A stretch of 64,000 bases of DNA from Hyphochytrium catenoides (GCA_900088475.1 FLMG01003777.1:1-64000), one strand, 5' to 3'; counted from the stretch's first letter, positions 1 through 12,698 are shown. The notes: a model not told the origin generated them from the sequence alone. A program made the numbers and translations.

Positions 1-2157
1 GCGCTTGAGGGCTGCATTTTTACCAAGAGCGAGGAAGACGGACGTTCATGAAGCTTCGTCCTACTAAATCATTCATATAAATGTAACAGTCCCAGCAGCC
101 AAGGAAAGCACTAGCGACAAAAAGCTTGGGAAGGGCTAATGTCAAGCGCTATTCCAGGAGCTACATCCAGGTAAAGGAAGGGGTCACTAGCAAAGTGCCA
201 CCAACGATGGACCGTATACCCAGCTGATGAGATATGACAGAAGCGCCGGCAGAAGCCCAGGCGTGAGAGGAAATAGAAGGACAGAAGTCTAAGGAGGCTG
301 TGCGTGACCTAGCGAATACGGAGTAATTAAAGGTACCGGAGAGAGCCGGATAGTTGTTATGCAGATCGGAGAAGAAGAGAGAGCGCAGGCCAGGTAGTTG
401 GAGGACGTTCTGGGACGAAGCTGTCCTCCCTTGCAACCTGAGTGCTCAGACGACAGCCCTCTAAGAGAGTATGATGCTTTGCTTTGCTTTGCCATTGCCA
501 CCACTAGTAATTGTCCTGGCTGGCTCCAATTCAGCGTAGGAACGTGTGAGTTGTAGTCGCCCTTCTTTCTCGACTCCTTCAGTTTGGGAAATGCAGTCCA
601 GACTATGCCCCCGAAGATAAGACCCGTCGCGGGAGACGAGGGCTGTTGCTAATGCTGGGCTCCATGTTTGCGGTGTCCAGGTAGGATTCTGAATGAGAAC
701 CCCTTTGTTTCCTCAAGAGACAGCCTGTCATCCGCCCATACCATTTGCCCAAGAGAGACCTTTTGGTCCTTACTCCTGGTGACTCTCTGGACTGCCGATG
801 TGCAAGAATCTCCTCAAGGGGATCTCCGCCGCCGGACCGGGTAAGGAGAATGTCCTGAGGTGATGGAGGAGATGTATTAGCTTCTGTCAGCGGCGATGAG
901 GTTCGTTTGGAAAAACGTCTAAGGCTACTCGATCGCTGATTGTTCACTTCATCTTCGGGTTGCTCTGGGGAGTCTTCAGCGCCGAGCCCGACAATTCCAA
1001 TGCGGGCCCAGGTTGGAACTCGAAACATTATGCCACTCTCCACATAAGGCTCCGAAGCACTTCAGTTGAGTTAGTTGTTGAGCCCGGCAACAAGGTAGTA
1101 TGAATGAAGCTCTTGGTAAGCCTTTCACTCAGAATAGAGGAAAAATCAGCCCAGTTGCTCCATAAATGGCGCCTTCGAAGTGACTGAAACGGAACAAGAG
1201 CTTTGAGTTGGCGGAACGTCCCGATAAAATGTTATAGCTGTTGAGATGTAGATTGATAATAAAGGGTTACCCTTTCATTCCTGGCAGTAAACCATGAGGT
1301 TTCCTTGCTTCTCAATCATCGTAGTGCTGCTTGGTACGACGTTGTACCTAGTGCAAGCGCGCTGCTCCAAATTTGGCCATAAGAGGCTCGCTGGCACTGG
1401 TGCCACATCTCTACATCGCATATAGTCATGTACCCTATCTTGGGAACTCCTCTATCCAAGGCGAAGCAGCACTGCAAGCAAGCAGTAGCAGGCAAGCTTT
1501 CCAATCACCTGCAGTTGTTGCATCATCGTCGGTCGCATGCACTTCCGGATTTCTCACTGTTCGCTGTTCGCGCAGGAACGCTTGGTTCAATGCCAAAGCC
1601 GGTAACGTCAAGTCACTAATGGAACGAGAACATACAACCAAAAAAGGGAACTGGTGACAACGTTTGTAGTAGCCTGTCATAATGCATTGGCCCGGATGTT
1701 ATGTTCTCTCCCACAACGGCTTACAGGTACAACGCACAAACTGCGACGACCTGCTATTTTCGGAGGCCTCACGAGAATGGTGTTAGCAAGAGGTAAAAGA
1801 CGCAGTTTTTGGTTGCTGATTACTTGAGCGCAATATTCTAACATCTGCGCTTCTAGAGCTTCGGATGACAGTCGGCAGAGCACGGTGCTGCTGCCTGGTA
1901 AGCCATCCAGATCCCGTCCTCCAGCTGAGGCAGAGTTGCGGTATATACCTATCTACTAACCAGGACGGGCTTTTGAAGACATTCTAGGGATGGGCTTTGA
2001 CAGTGGGGCCGGAGGTCAAAGTGATCTTACGAATATGACTGCGCATTGAGGGTTTTGATTGTAAGACAGCAGGGGACTAGGTCATTGAGGCCTTACGTAG
2101 AAAGCGCAGGAAAAAATGTTCTCTGGCACAACTTGAGATATTTGAGTGTAGGTTACA
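1..2157. other. No gene identified upstream of lpxA
   Basis: I found no recognisable protein domain, tRNA or repeat here. The longest open frames are on the minus strand at 603-1043 and 161-436. Neither resembles a family I know, and no set of phase-matched exons could be built. The segment may hold the 5' end of a minus-strand gene whose remainder lies left of the window, or just spacer and the lpxA promoter. Confidence 0.4.
603..1043 (-). CDS. Hypothetical 146-residue open frame, possible exon
   Basis: This is an uninterrupted frame starting at ATG 1043 on the minus strand. It is the longest in the first 2 kb. The product would be hydrophilic, rich in Ser, Arg and Pro, with a serine/arginine stretch near residues 38-50 and no membrane segment. 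I recognise no domain. It could be a real exon of an unknown gene, or chance, since the local base composition (about 50% GC) allows frames of this size now and then. No function is proposed. Confidence 0.2.
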   Translation of the reverse strand: MESGIMFRVPTWARIGIVGLGAEDSPEQPEDEVNNQRSSSLRRFSKRTSSPLTEANTSPPSPQDILLTRSGGGDPLEEILAHRQSRESPGVRTKRSLLGKWYGRMTGCLLRKQRGSHSESYLDTANMEPSISNSPRLPRRVLSSGA

Positions 2158-4422
2158 ATGCTAAGAGCGCCCGACATGGTCCGGACGCTTGGACCACGTT
2201 TCTATTTCGGTAGGAACCATCAAAGTCTTAGCGCCGGCCACGCGTCAAGGAGGAAGTTACATACTTCTCAAAGCGCTCCTCTCTCGTCACTGGCACATCC
2301 GCTTACATGGTTAGAGTCATACGTTCTTGGTGTAGTGCTTCTTTTATCATCTGATACTATGTCTCTATCGCTTCTGTCCTTGGCTATTCTTAAGATCAAC
2401 GCCGTTATGTCGAGATATCTCTTCTCACTCCTTTTGGGTTATTCCTTTTCCTTGTCTATCCTCACTGGCCCAGGGAATCTTCCACGGAAATAGACAATAG
2501 CGCCGTGGTCCACCCCACCGCAGTCCTCAATCGGGGGGTTAAAGTTGGTCCATATTGCACCGTGGGACCTAACGTGACTCTGGGGGAGGGAGTCGAGCTG
2601 AAGAGTCACGTAGTGATAACAGGGGATACGCAAGTGGGACCTGGTTCAATCTTATTTCCCTTCGCTTGCGTGGGAGAACAGCCCCAGGACAAGAAGTACC
2701 AGGAAGGTGAACCTTCGTCCACGATTATAGGTAGCAAAACCATTATCAGGTAGGTTAAGGCTACCGGAGACGATAAGTGTAGGAGACAGAGTGTCGCTCA
2801 AAGAGCAAGCAGTCCCGGCAAGGTTAGCGGGCCACCGTTCACATGGCGCATTCAAATCACTGGTTTCCTTTATGCAGAGAACATGTTACGGTTCACGGTG
2901 GGACCGCTAAAGGGGGCGGTCAGACGCTCATTGGAGATGGCTGCTTGGTGAGGGATGGTTTTGATTCCCTCGCAGAATCCCATTCCGTCGTACTAAACCT
3001 CATCCATCTTTGGTGTTTCAACTAGTATATTCTGTCGTCTAGAACTGTCTATGTTTAACTTCGTTTGGTCCTGTCAATGGCTGCAGTTGATGGTAGGGGC
3101 ACACGTAGCGCACGACTGTAGAGTAGGAGACGGATGCATCCTTGCGAATCAGGTGGGGTCCGTTCTGCTATTTTACCTAACACTGTCGCTTGCAATGTCA
3201 TGGCACTGGGAGAGTTCACACTATCCCCCTCTTCGCTCCTTCAGTTGCTTCGAATCGGCTCAGCTCTTGCCTGACGTTCAACTGTTGTCTAACTTATGGC
3301 AGGTCGCATTAGCGGGACACGTGACTGTTCACGATGAAGCAATTTTGGGGGGAGGCTCCGGGGTACGACAGTTCGTCACTATCGGACGGTAAGACTACAA
3401 TGGCCCTCTTAACGCATCTTGTAGGGGATAGGCGGACTGGAGTATAGGGATTTGGCATTTCTTTCAGTTCGCGTGTTCCCGCTAGTTGCCTGCAACCTTC
3501 GCTCCTATCGTTTGGGGAAGCTATTCCATTTGCTCTTGTTGCTATGATTTCCTTGATAGGCCCCTTGCGCTTTCCCTCCTTGTCAGCACATAGTGTTTAC
3601 CGATTTCTATTACTTGTTCTCTATTGCCTCTGCTTGCAGGAAAGCCATGGTGGGAGGGATGAGTGCCATCAACGCCGATGTCATACCGTTCGGGTGAGAT
3701 GACGACCTTTTGTGCAACATCGTCCAAACGGCTGCTAACCAGATGTACTTGTTGGCCTCTTTTCTAAATCTTGGTGGGGGCACGGCAAAAGGTTAGCGCA
3801 AGGCAATGCGGCACGACTTCTGGGCCTTAATCTGGTTGGCTTGCGACGAGCGAAGGTACGACTGGCTCATCTACATGAATGACGGAAAGGGAAGGAAAGG
3901 AGAAAGGCTACTGCGGTGGTCCTTTGAAACAATCGACCAAGATAGAGCTTAAGAGGTTAGCTCATAAGGCGTGACAACTGGCCCTAACTTTGCTAAGGTG
4001 CCAGCAGGGGATATCAAGCGGCTCCTCAGCGCATACCGATATATTTTCAGGCCTCCACAGAGTGATTCGCCTTTTGCTCGGGCGCTAAGGTAAAGTAATC
4101 AAGAAGTAACCTTTCGAGGCACAAGAAACCGAGAAGAGAACGAATAGGAGATAGATATCACCATCGACAGCACGAGCTAATCGAATAACGTCATATCCTA
4201 ATTGCCCCTATCTCCAGCCTCCCAGCTCACCCCACCGTCCAAGAGCGAGCAGCGGAAGTTCTGCATTTCGATTCAAGTCCTCTTGTTCAGGAGATGGTAT
4301 GTTCATCTATAGACTCTGCGCCCCCCAAAGCCTCATAGTTTCACTCCTTCTAGGCCCGATTTATTTTTGAGACCAACAGTCGATCCCGCAAGGCCCTATG
4401 CATGCATCCAGAGATTCGATAG
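2158..4422 (+). CDS. lpxA: UDP-N-acetylglucosamine O-acyltransferase (LpxA), organelle-targeted
   Basis: LpxA catalyses the first step of lipid A synthesis, moving a hydroxyacyl chain from acyl carrier protein to UDP-GlcNAc. Ten exons join in phase: 2158-2309, 2474-2749, 2878-2947, 3087-3152, 3303-3388, 3640-3693, 3792-3855, 3998-4089, 4218-4296 and 4354-4422, giving 335 residues. E. coli LpxA has 262; the excess is a leader of about 60 residues. The core shows left-handed beta-helix hexapeptides from about residue 62, then IREHVTVHGGTAKGGGQT, the catalytic-loop motif AHVAHDC (H175 aligns with E. coli His125), GGGSGVRQFVTIGR and the helical C-terminus. The leader has several Arg, one Asp, and RRKLHTSQ near residue 31, so it looks like a mitochondrial presequence rather than a signal peptide. 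Plant LpxA is mitochondrial. Exon 1 and its start are the least certain parts. Confidence 0.93.
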
Positions 4423-4611
4423 AGACAATTGTATACCGTTCGCTACCGGAAGGTGTCTTCTTTATAGTTGCTATTGTGAAGGAGCTTGGTCTAGAGATGG
4501 CACAGGAGACGAAACCTTTTGAGAGAAAGTGCCAGGATTTGTTATCAGTCTCAGGATGCCTTTTAATTAAGGGTCACTACCTCCCTGAGTATCGAAAGTT
4601 AGTCTCGGTAG
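4423..4611. other. Convergent intergenic spacer (lpxA / carnitine acyltransferase)
   Basis: A 189-bp gap lies between two stop codons on opposite strands. It must contain both 3' ends. I see no clear polyadenylation motif or repeat. Confidence 0.6.
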
Positions 4612-7600
4612 TTAGAGTCTAGAGACTTGGGCTCTCTGCTCTGCACCTACGCTCTCTACTAACGCTACTATATCGTCGAGAGCACGAGTGATCTGCCCTT
4701 TGAAGCGAAGTGCATCTTTATCTCGACAGGACTTGCGGGAAGTGATGACAAACAGCAGAGTGTTTGGAAGTCTGCATACACAAAGAAAAAATTGGGTAAG
4801 CGGGTGAGAGAAGCCCCTAAATTCTGACGTAAGCACAAGAGGGAAGCCAAGGCGCTGTAGCTTTGGATCAGCCAACTAGCCGATGTGCACTACGACGACT
4901 GAGCAAATTGAAAGGAGCTGGAAACAAGTGCAGCAGGCCAAAGTTGCGACCAATAAAGTGAAAGGGAACCTTTACAGTCAACTGAACTTTGTTCCGTAGT
5001 AAGGTGAGAGAATCATCTTGACAAACTTACTTGCAGACATAGCAGACGCCATAGGCGTCTTTGGAGGGAGCCCCGAAACCGGGGAAGTTCTCCTCTTGAT
5101 AGACCATCTGGGAGGTCGACAAGTTGAAGGTCGTCATCTTGGCTGCGTCGAATAATGTGAAAAGAGAGTGAGACCTGACTAGTAGACTAAGATGTGACTG
5201 CCCGCACGAAGAGATCCAGAATGTGACAGATCTGCATGAGACACAAGAGAACATAGCAGCGATATCTATCCACCCTCTCCAGAGCTACTTACTATAGGAT
5301 GGATGCTGCAAAAAGCCAGGGACAGGTAGATCGTTTTCCACTGCCAACATCCTAAAAGCAAGGAAATGTCGGTCAAAGGCACGTCCAGCCATGGCTCGCT
5401 TTGTGTATCTCGAGTGGGCCTCGACTGCTTTTGTAAAGAGGGCCATCTGAAAGGCGAATTCAGTCAATAGCGGCACTGGGGAAAGTAGGTAGCTGACCAT
5501 GATCAGAGGCTGCGAAGAAGAGCAAAAGATATTGTTTCGTCTAGAGGTAATCAGAATGGAGCCTTCCGTACCCGTTCTTCCTTGGTTGCAGAAAGTGAAG
5601 GTGAAGCTGAAGGCGAATGCCCTTCCATGCTTAGAATAAAGTCTCTGGCCTCTTTTTGCAGGCTCCGAATGTTTTCTGTGCGCCCGTGGTAGAACCCTCG
5701 CATAGTGGCAGTTTCATAAGTCGCGGAGAAGGCACGTTGGTCCCGATAGTATGCCAAGAGAAGGGCCTAGCCACGAGCGATACCAGGGTGAATTTGTCAC
5801 AATATCATAATAGACGGCAGACAGGCGCAGTGACAGGGAGGACCCAAAACGGTACAAGAAGAGAAGGCGCTACGATGGGCAGCGTTGGAAGTGCAATCAG
5901 TATGATACGCAACGTTTACCATTTGGCACATGGAGTCTGGGGGTATCTTGTTCATCTTGCAGAAGGTACTGCCTATTCGCCGGTATTGGAGAGCACACAT
6001 GACATTCTCTGAGCAAAGCTCATGGTAGAAGTTGGCGCCTTTTGCAATAATCTGCTGTAGCTCTGCAGTATCAACCTTGATGAAGCAAGTGTGATTAGAG
6101 TCAGATTTTGTTCCGTACGGACGGCGCTAGATGATAGTGGTAGGTCAGATTTAACATATGACGCTAAGCCAAACAACTTTTGAGACTGGCAGCGCTTAGC
6201 TTTAGAGATGCCACAGAGCCCTGGAAGACTGACAGCAGCTCTCAGAGATACCAAGAAAGCGAATGAGCAATTGCAAGTAAGAGAAAGTCCGAGATTTACA
6301 TCGGATTTCTCAGAAGTGGTCTCACCTTCCATCGGACTGGAGTTGGCAATGACTTCAGCGATGTAGACTGCAAATTTTCCTCTATATTCATGAAGAGTTT
6401 AGAAAATGTGTATGGACGAGGAAGAAAGAGGTAAGTTCTCAGTCACACAGCCGACCGCCGCAAGCATCATAGCCGCCCTGAGGACAATTACAGACTTTCG
6501 CACGCATGACGCATTGAGCATAAATGGGGCCAATAAGAAAGGGCGCAAGAAGTCAACTCTCCTCCTCCAAGAAGAAAAGAGCGTGAGAGCGATTATAGGG
6601 AAGACAGCATTAGAGGGAGGACCGAAGATAGCCATCTTCAAAGACCGAAGCACGAGCAAGGGAGGTCAAGGCCTCGGATAGGGACCACAACAAACGTGGC
6701 AAGCAGAAGTGATTGCGACGGCGGTATAGTTGGTTAAGAAAAATCTTGGTCTGGAGAAACAAAAAAGTGATAAGGAAGAAGCCCGCCAGGTTGAGCGTGA
6801 CGGGGGGCTCATCCCCTCATGAGCTGCCACCCACCATAGACAGACCCAATACTCTGCGCTTCCTGCAGTGATGAAGGACGACTGACCTTAGACCCTTCCC
6901 CCCTCCTGGAAGTAGCAGTATCTCTGATCAAACTTACCTCTAGTATTCGTGTAGGTACAGGTGCATCCGCGGCCCCATGCTCGCCATTAAAGCCAACAAC
7001 ACCATTGGCAAAGAACATCTGTCAGACGGGACAAACCGAATGAAAACCGAGGCAAGCTACATACGCTTAGCAAATGGGCGAACATAGGGGAAACTATAAT
7101 ATATATGGGTCTGCAGTAGTAGAGGGAAGGACCCACAGAAGAGCAGATAGCTAGCAGCGTGCCGAACAGTAAGGTGTCACTAAGGTGCTAGATTTGGCAG
7201 AGGACACAACACGAACAGGAAGAACAGAAGTGTTAATGAGAGAAGCACGTGACAAAGACACCTCCATACCATGGTGAAGACTTTGTCAAACCAGATCCCA
7301 CCCAGTTCCCCCTCTTGACAGAGGCGCATGGCCTCTGAGGGGTTGGAGGGCGTACGGTCACTTAAGACAATGGCGAATAGAGCACTGGAGAGAGACAATG
7401 GATCAGCGTAACGACCTAGGGACTTCCATTCCACCCTCGTGCTTCCCCCATTCTTTGTCTAACAAAAATTTTGATCTCCTCCTTGCCAGCAACTCTTCTA
7501 AGCCATTTCTATGCCTTTGGTCTGAATGGTCCCTATCGAACGCCTTTCTTCCCGTTAGCGCTATTTTATTATCTCTCTCGACTAGGCTTGCTTACTAACC

Positions 7601-9250
7601 TCTCAATCCGATCAATCGCCTTCTTGTTCAGTGGGTCTGCCATCCTCAAGCGCTCCCGGTATTCTGCCCACTGATCTCGAGGAAGAGCGGTAAGGGCGGC
7701 CACCTCTCGCTCCTGTCTTTTGGGGTGTGGCTGGATTGCTTGAGCTTTTATATGTTGGAAGGCGGAAAAAAGTTCACCAGGAGACATAGGAAGCTCCTCT
7801 ATTCCTCCCTCTCCGATGACATCCAGTGCAAACCATTGGCCCCTGCAATTGATGACTATGTGGCGGGCAGCCGGGGTATTGAGGAGGGTATCGCGCTCTT
7901 TGCCTAATAACAGGAAACCGCTTTAGCAGAGTTCTCGATGAACGCGGACAAACTCCAAATATGTCTACTCTCTTTCATTCATTTCGGACCTCTTTAGGTC
8001 TCTTTGACGGAAAAGGCTAGTGCTTCCCAGGCACTAGCACTCTGGGCGACGCTCGGCACGCCACATAAACTTAGAACTTTTCTTCCGTATCTATTCAACT
8101 CATAGAAGCATGGAAGGAGATGACAGGAAAAAAAAGCAGTCATACCAGGTACTCTCGTTGTAGCAAACATCCTGAAGTATTGATCCATGGCCATAGGAAT
8201 TGTCTTCGCTCTGTCGAGGTAGTCCGGAGCCAAATCCGCACGGTCAAGCAGCTGCTTGACTCTTACCAGACCAAAGGTAAAGGCTGCGGCCCTTCTTAAC
8301 CCTTTCTGCTCTGCATCCTGTCCCTCGAATCCTTTTGCATTGTAGAGGGTGCCAAAGAAGTTCGAGAACACTGCAAGCGGGCTACGGTCTGCAAAGTAGG
8401 CTAAGGGCTCCCACCATGGCTCCTGTTGTTGGAGAATAGAAATTGTGATAGAGAAGCAGGCCAACAGTTATGACAAATGAAGAGATAGACAAAGAGTGGG
8501 ACTCTCAAATTGGGAAGTAGTTCTTGAAGAACGAAGCCAGCACGGATATGACACTTGAAAGGAACGGCACCGGACAAGGATGAGTAGGTAGAGCGCTACG
8601 GCAGTGTAATGGGCCCCAGGATACAAAGGAAGTCATAAGGCTTAAGGAGGAGGTTTTTTTCACCAGCCATGTGCAGTTGGGATAGTCTTGTCTATTCCTA
8701 TGCGCGACGGCTCTAAGTTCTAAGAGCCTCTGCAATTTCTGAGCCTCATCAGACCGGGCAAAAGTCTCTACCAGCGTCCGTGCCTCCTCCAATTCTCCCA
8801 CTGTCAGAACCGCTTCAGCCTAAAAGAAGGGCCCAGGGGGTTAAGACTAGGAAGATGGGGATAGAACCTTAAGACGTCACCGTACAGCTTGAAGATACGC
8901 CGAGAGCGATTCCTCCAGCTTTGGAGTTGGAAGTTTTGGCAACGTATGCTGTGGAAGTTGGAAGAGAAGCAGAGCGTCAGATTGGAGGCTTAAAGCCCCA
9001 CTCTGAGAATGTCATCGAGTAGGACTTGTGCACAAGTAAGCCCATTGAGAGTATGAAAGAAGGTTATGAGGAAGAACCGGGGACCGACAGGGCGCGGACG
9101 AGAAGAGGAGAGGTCACAAAGCAAAGCCTGTAGAGGTCAGAGATTACTGATGAGCGAGGATGAACTGTGCCTGTGCCGAGATCGAGGAGAAAGCGCTACC
9201 TCTAGGCTGAAGGTTGGAACTACAGCGGGAGGCGAAGGATTTGATGACAT
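4612..9250 (-). CDS. Carnitine O-acyltransferase with C-terminal peroxisomal signal SRL
   Basis: The enzyme exchanges acyl groups between CoA and carnitine. Thirteen exons on the minus strand fit in phase (5' to 3'): 9250-9200, 8948-8886, 8819-8664, 8422-8146, 7903-7600, 7384-7270, 7018-6938, 6367-6326, 6075-5920, 5766-5572, 5446-5293, 5142-5031 and 4771-4612, giving 621 residues, a usual size for the family. Family landmarks in order are TFSLEHTLPKLPTPKLEESL at the N-terminus, WWEPLAYFADRSP, FATTRVPG, the catalytic NGEH (H336), LAYYRD, TYETATMRGFYHGRTENIRS, FDRHFLAFRML and LSTSQ. The protein starts without a basic presequence and ends in SRL, a PTS1 variant, so I infer a peroxisomal carnitine acetyl- or octanoyltransferase rather than mitochondrial CPT2. 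Substrate chain length cannot be read from the sequence. Confidence 0.93.
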
Positions 9251-10245
9251 GGTGAGCCTTTGACAGGGCCGTTAGGCGGTGCTTTCTTATAAGGCTTATA
9301 AGTGGCGCTCCTCTTCTGCTCTGTCGCTTGTGCACTGAGCGAGAGATCGACAATTGGTCGATCCGAGGCGAGGCCAAGGGTGCTGATGGCTACCACGCAG
9401 GAAAGAGGAAGTGTATGGCTTGGCAGGGATGAGAAGCATCATCCCAACAGATGAGGGAGACAGTTCTACATCTCTTTGAGGGGGAAAGGAAAGAAGAGAG
9501 AGGCCAAAGATCCTCTTCCTCCTATGATTGAGAAGTGCCTGCCCCTAGCTGCCTGGAGCTGAAGGGCAGGGAGGAGGAGGTTGCGAGGCGGCCAGGATTG
9601 TGCCGCTCCAGCACTTCAACATGCACCACCTTCAGAACCCTCACCATTCCAAACAGTAAGCAGTGATTGGGAACTATTACATGATTCTTACTGTGTTTGT
9701 TTCTAAATAAGTCCAGATATCCACGACAGAACTAGTAAATGACCCTGTCGTGAGCCTAATACCGTTTTACCGCTGCAGTCCTTCCTCCTCTGCTGCTAGG
9801 GCCCGGGAACAGAGATGCTGAAGAACTGATGAGGGATGTCGGACCTTCTCCCTTGGCCTCTGCACCTCTCTGTCTGGGGGTTTGGACAGTGAGGAGCACA
9901 GCGCTTGGGAGGGTTGAGGGCAGAGCGAGAAGAGCGCTAGGAGTGTAGTGGTGGTACGAGTACGGACGGTCGCCGCTGCCATTGCTCTCGGGCTACCCGG
10001 ACTGGATCGCAGCAAGTAGAATGGCTCCTTTCCCTTTCTCGTAGCTGGTATGCAGTTAGACGTATCTTTGTGGCCATCATGCTTCTTCTTCACCTAGTAG
10101 GGTAGTGCTTCTCTGCTGCTGTATGAGGGGCACCGTGATAGGACTGCGATGGTCTACTGGCACTATGATGTGCCCCTGCAGCTACCATCCAGCACTTAAT
10201 TTAAAATTTGCCACTCCTGGCTGAAGCATTCCACGAGCCATCAAC
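9251..10245. other. Intergenic spacer, no gene identified
   Basis: This lies between the start of the carnitine acyltransferase and the stop of PGS1, both on the minus strand. It holds the acyltransferase promoter and the PGS1 3' end. A 108-codon minus frame at 9767-10093 is rich in Pro, Arg and Ser and resembles no family. I do not call it a gene. Confidence 0.5.
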
Positions 10246-12698
10246 TCAGAAAAAAGACGCAATGATACCCGCCACGGGAGCAATCCACAAGCCCTGTTTC
10301 CAGCCAAGGCCAGAGAGGCGGCGCTCATCTTCCTGGAAAGTCTCAGCAGTTACTTTCTTGCAAAACTGCTCTAAATGCTGCTGTTCAGCATGCAGTGCGC
10401 GGCGAAGGTTTGCATTCTCCGTGATGATAAATATCTACAAGTTCGCCATTGTCCACACAGCACGACGATTAAACTACTATTTAGCTAACAGAGAAAGAGG
10501 GGAAAGAACCAACCTGAGATTCAAGGTCTTTCTCATGTGAGCGTCGGCCAAAATTGGGGCTGCCAATGGAGGTGAGGAAGGGATCCTCCGCGTCAGGTGG
10601 CGTCGCCCAGATACCCTTTCCGTGGAATGTCCAGCCGTCGCGCTCATATTCGTAGAGCTGAAGGTCACTGATAAGATCAGAGAGTGCAACAAGCGTTACC
10701 GAAGGAGTCAGAAGCTCCATCAAAAGCCATATGCAGCTTACCTCTTACGTGACCTGCACATGTTGAAAAACCTCTTCTCTATCAGTGTATACGCCATGGG
10801 CACCGCCCCAGCAACGCCTTTGGCGACATAGAAACCATTGGCCTTCACAAGAGGGTTAGAGTTGGAAAGGAAGTTGTTTCTACATCGCTATTCCTGGTCC
10901 ACCCAAGATGATGAGAAGCCTCCTACCTTAGGCGACGCCGTTATGACTTTGACCAGCGCCTTGCACTCAATTAGCTCTTGAATAAAGTATTCGGGGAAGT
11001 TCAGATAGCCCGATGCTATGGTCGTAGTCCATCCGCGCTTGAGAGTCTCCAACAAAAAGCGGGTAACAGAATGGTCGTGAAGCACGCCCACCGGGTTCAT
11101 CTGAACCGTCAAAAATGCCCAAGTGTCTAGCGAAGATTCAGGACAGGATTAGCTACGATGATTGAAGAGAGAGAAGGATGGACACGGAATCACTTAATAA
11201 CCTCAAGCAAATGCAGAAAGGGAGGGTAGGCGTATGAAATGCTCCGCAAGAGTGGTATGTTCCATAAGCATTTCCCTTGTTTATCTTACCTGCCTTGTCA
11301 GGCTCCTCATCTAGAGGCAAAAATTCAGGTTCGCAGAAGCGGTCCAAATCTTCCTTAAGAGTCTTTAGGGGTTTCTCATGCGAGACAAGTTCGAAGCCTC
11401 TCCCCTCGACAGCTATAACTTCGTGTGAGTGCTGCGCAATCAGAGGAGGGACAAAAAGATGGTGTGTCAGTGCCCCAATATGATTCTTAAAGCAGGAATA
11501 TAGGATATGGTGTCACATTGAAGAGCTTAGTCGCCCCACCGCACTCACTTCACTTTGCCCTGCCAACACTTCTTCAACCATAACGCGAATAGGCCTATAT
11601 CTACCAACCCAAAAGAATCGACGGCAGTATGGCTCTTCTCTTCCTTCTCCCTCCTCCTGTTTACATACTAACCAACTCTTCCTACCTGAGCCACTGTATG
11701 GACAAGATCGTGGTAATAGGAGGCCAGCCCCTTACTGCGCTTGAGTGACATACATCGATCTTGTCGGTTGGTGAAATAGTCTTCGCTCAAGTTCGCCCCG
11801 CTCATTATGAGCTGGTCGTCGAATACATAGGCCTTGAGATGAAAGACACCAAGCGTCTCATTCCAAGGCGAAGGCGTCCATTTCAAAAGCCCTCGAAGAA
11901 TGGGTGCGCGGAAGAGACTACGGATATAGACGGCAGGTTAACGCAGCAGCCGGAGGAAGGTAGGTTCAAAGGTATAGCTGCAAAGTCGAGCAAACCAATC
12001 CTCCGCCATCCGTGGCCGCAAGAGACAGGCTTGTCAGCTTGGTTTGAAGATATTACCTTAGAGTAAATCGTCCCGGAAACTTTGCAGCCAATGTGCCAAT
12101 GACGTCTACCGAACTCTTGGGTCGATTCCGTTGGCCTCTAGAGTAGTCGAGGACGATCTGGACTCGGAGATCGGGATTTTTCTCAAGCGCCAGTTCTAAT
12201 GCATCCACCAAGCCTCTCTCCAAACCTCCAGTGCCCTATGAATGTAAAGTAGCCTGATAAGCAACAAATCACCTTGAACAAAAGGTGTTCGCCCTACAAT
12301 ACCAAGTATAGAGATGCAATGGAAATCTGCTGTTTCGCCTCAAGAATCCCGTTCTTTAACGCCTCGTAGAAACCTGAGGGGGTATTGATGATCTCTATGT
12401 CGTCACCATGAAGAGACACGGCAGGCGCTCTTGCGCGGAGGCCGCTGTATATACCCTTCAGGTAATCATCCATTGAGGGAGTCAGGAGCTATAAGGCAAA
12501 AAAAGTGAGAAATCAGGACATCGGCCACCCCAATATGTTACTGCCATGTACCTGACGACTGATACTGTAGGACATGCTCGCTTGACGCGACAATTTGAAC
12601 CGCCGATGGGAGTCCTCTTTCCTGAGCACAGCGCATAGGTTTCGTAGGCTTTGTACTGATCGGAGCGGTATGCCATACCGAAAACCTGTGGCATGCAT
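10246..12698 (-). CDS. PGS1: CDP-diacylglycerol--glycerol-3-phosphate phosphatidyltransferase (PGS1, phospholipase D superfamily)
   Basis: PGS1 makes phosphatidylglycerophosphate, the committed step towards phosphatidylglycerol and cardiolipin, at the inner mitochondrial membrane. Nine minus-strand exons join in phase: 12698-12552, 12488-12303, 12235-12057, 11917-11686, 11431-11290, 11126-10927, 10842-10742, 10667-10514 and 10434-10246, giving 509 residues. Residues 1-49 are basic and nearly free of acids, a plausible mitochondrial presequence. The body shows INTPSGFYEALKNGI, IASLYL, the first HKD motif HLKAYVFDD (H197, K199, D204) followed by SGANLSEDYFTNRQDR, ITASPKANGFYVAKG, and the second motif WTFHGKGIW (H411, K413) with GSPNFGRRS. 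This is the eukaryotic PLD-type enzyme, not the bacterial PgsA type. The C-terminus has a short hydrophobic stretch. Confidence 0.93.

Noticed and set aside
2158-4422. lpxA as bacterial contamination or recent transfer
   Set aside because: Nine phase-consistent GT-AG introns and an added N-terminal leader show a long-established nuclear gene.
5973-6332. Minus-strand 119-codon open frame
   Set aside because: It runs through an intron of the carnitine acyltransferase in a shifted frame. The true exons are 6367-6326 and 6075-5920, which carry the conserved LPTPVRW and catalytic-domain residues.
9767-10093. Minus-strand 108-codon frame between two genes
   Set aside because: It has no known domain and biased Arg/Pro/Ser composition, and could not be joined in phase to either neighbour. 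It may still be an unknown small gene.
10208-10540. Plus-strand 110-codon open frame
   Set aside because: It is a shadow antisense to the last two PGS1 exons.
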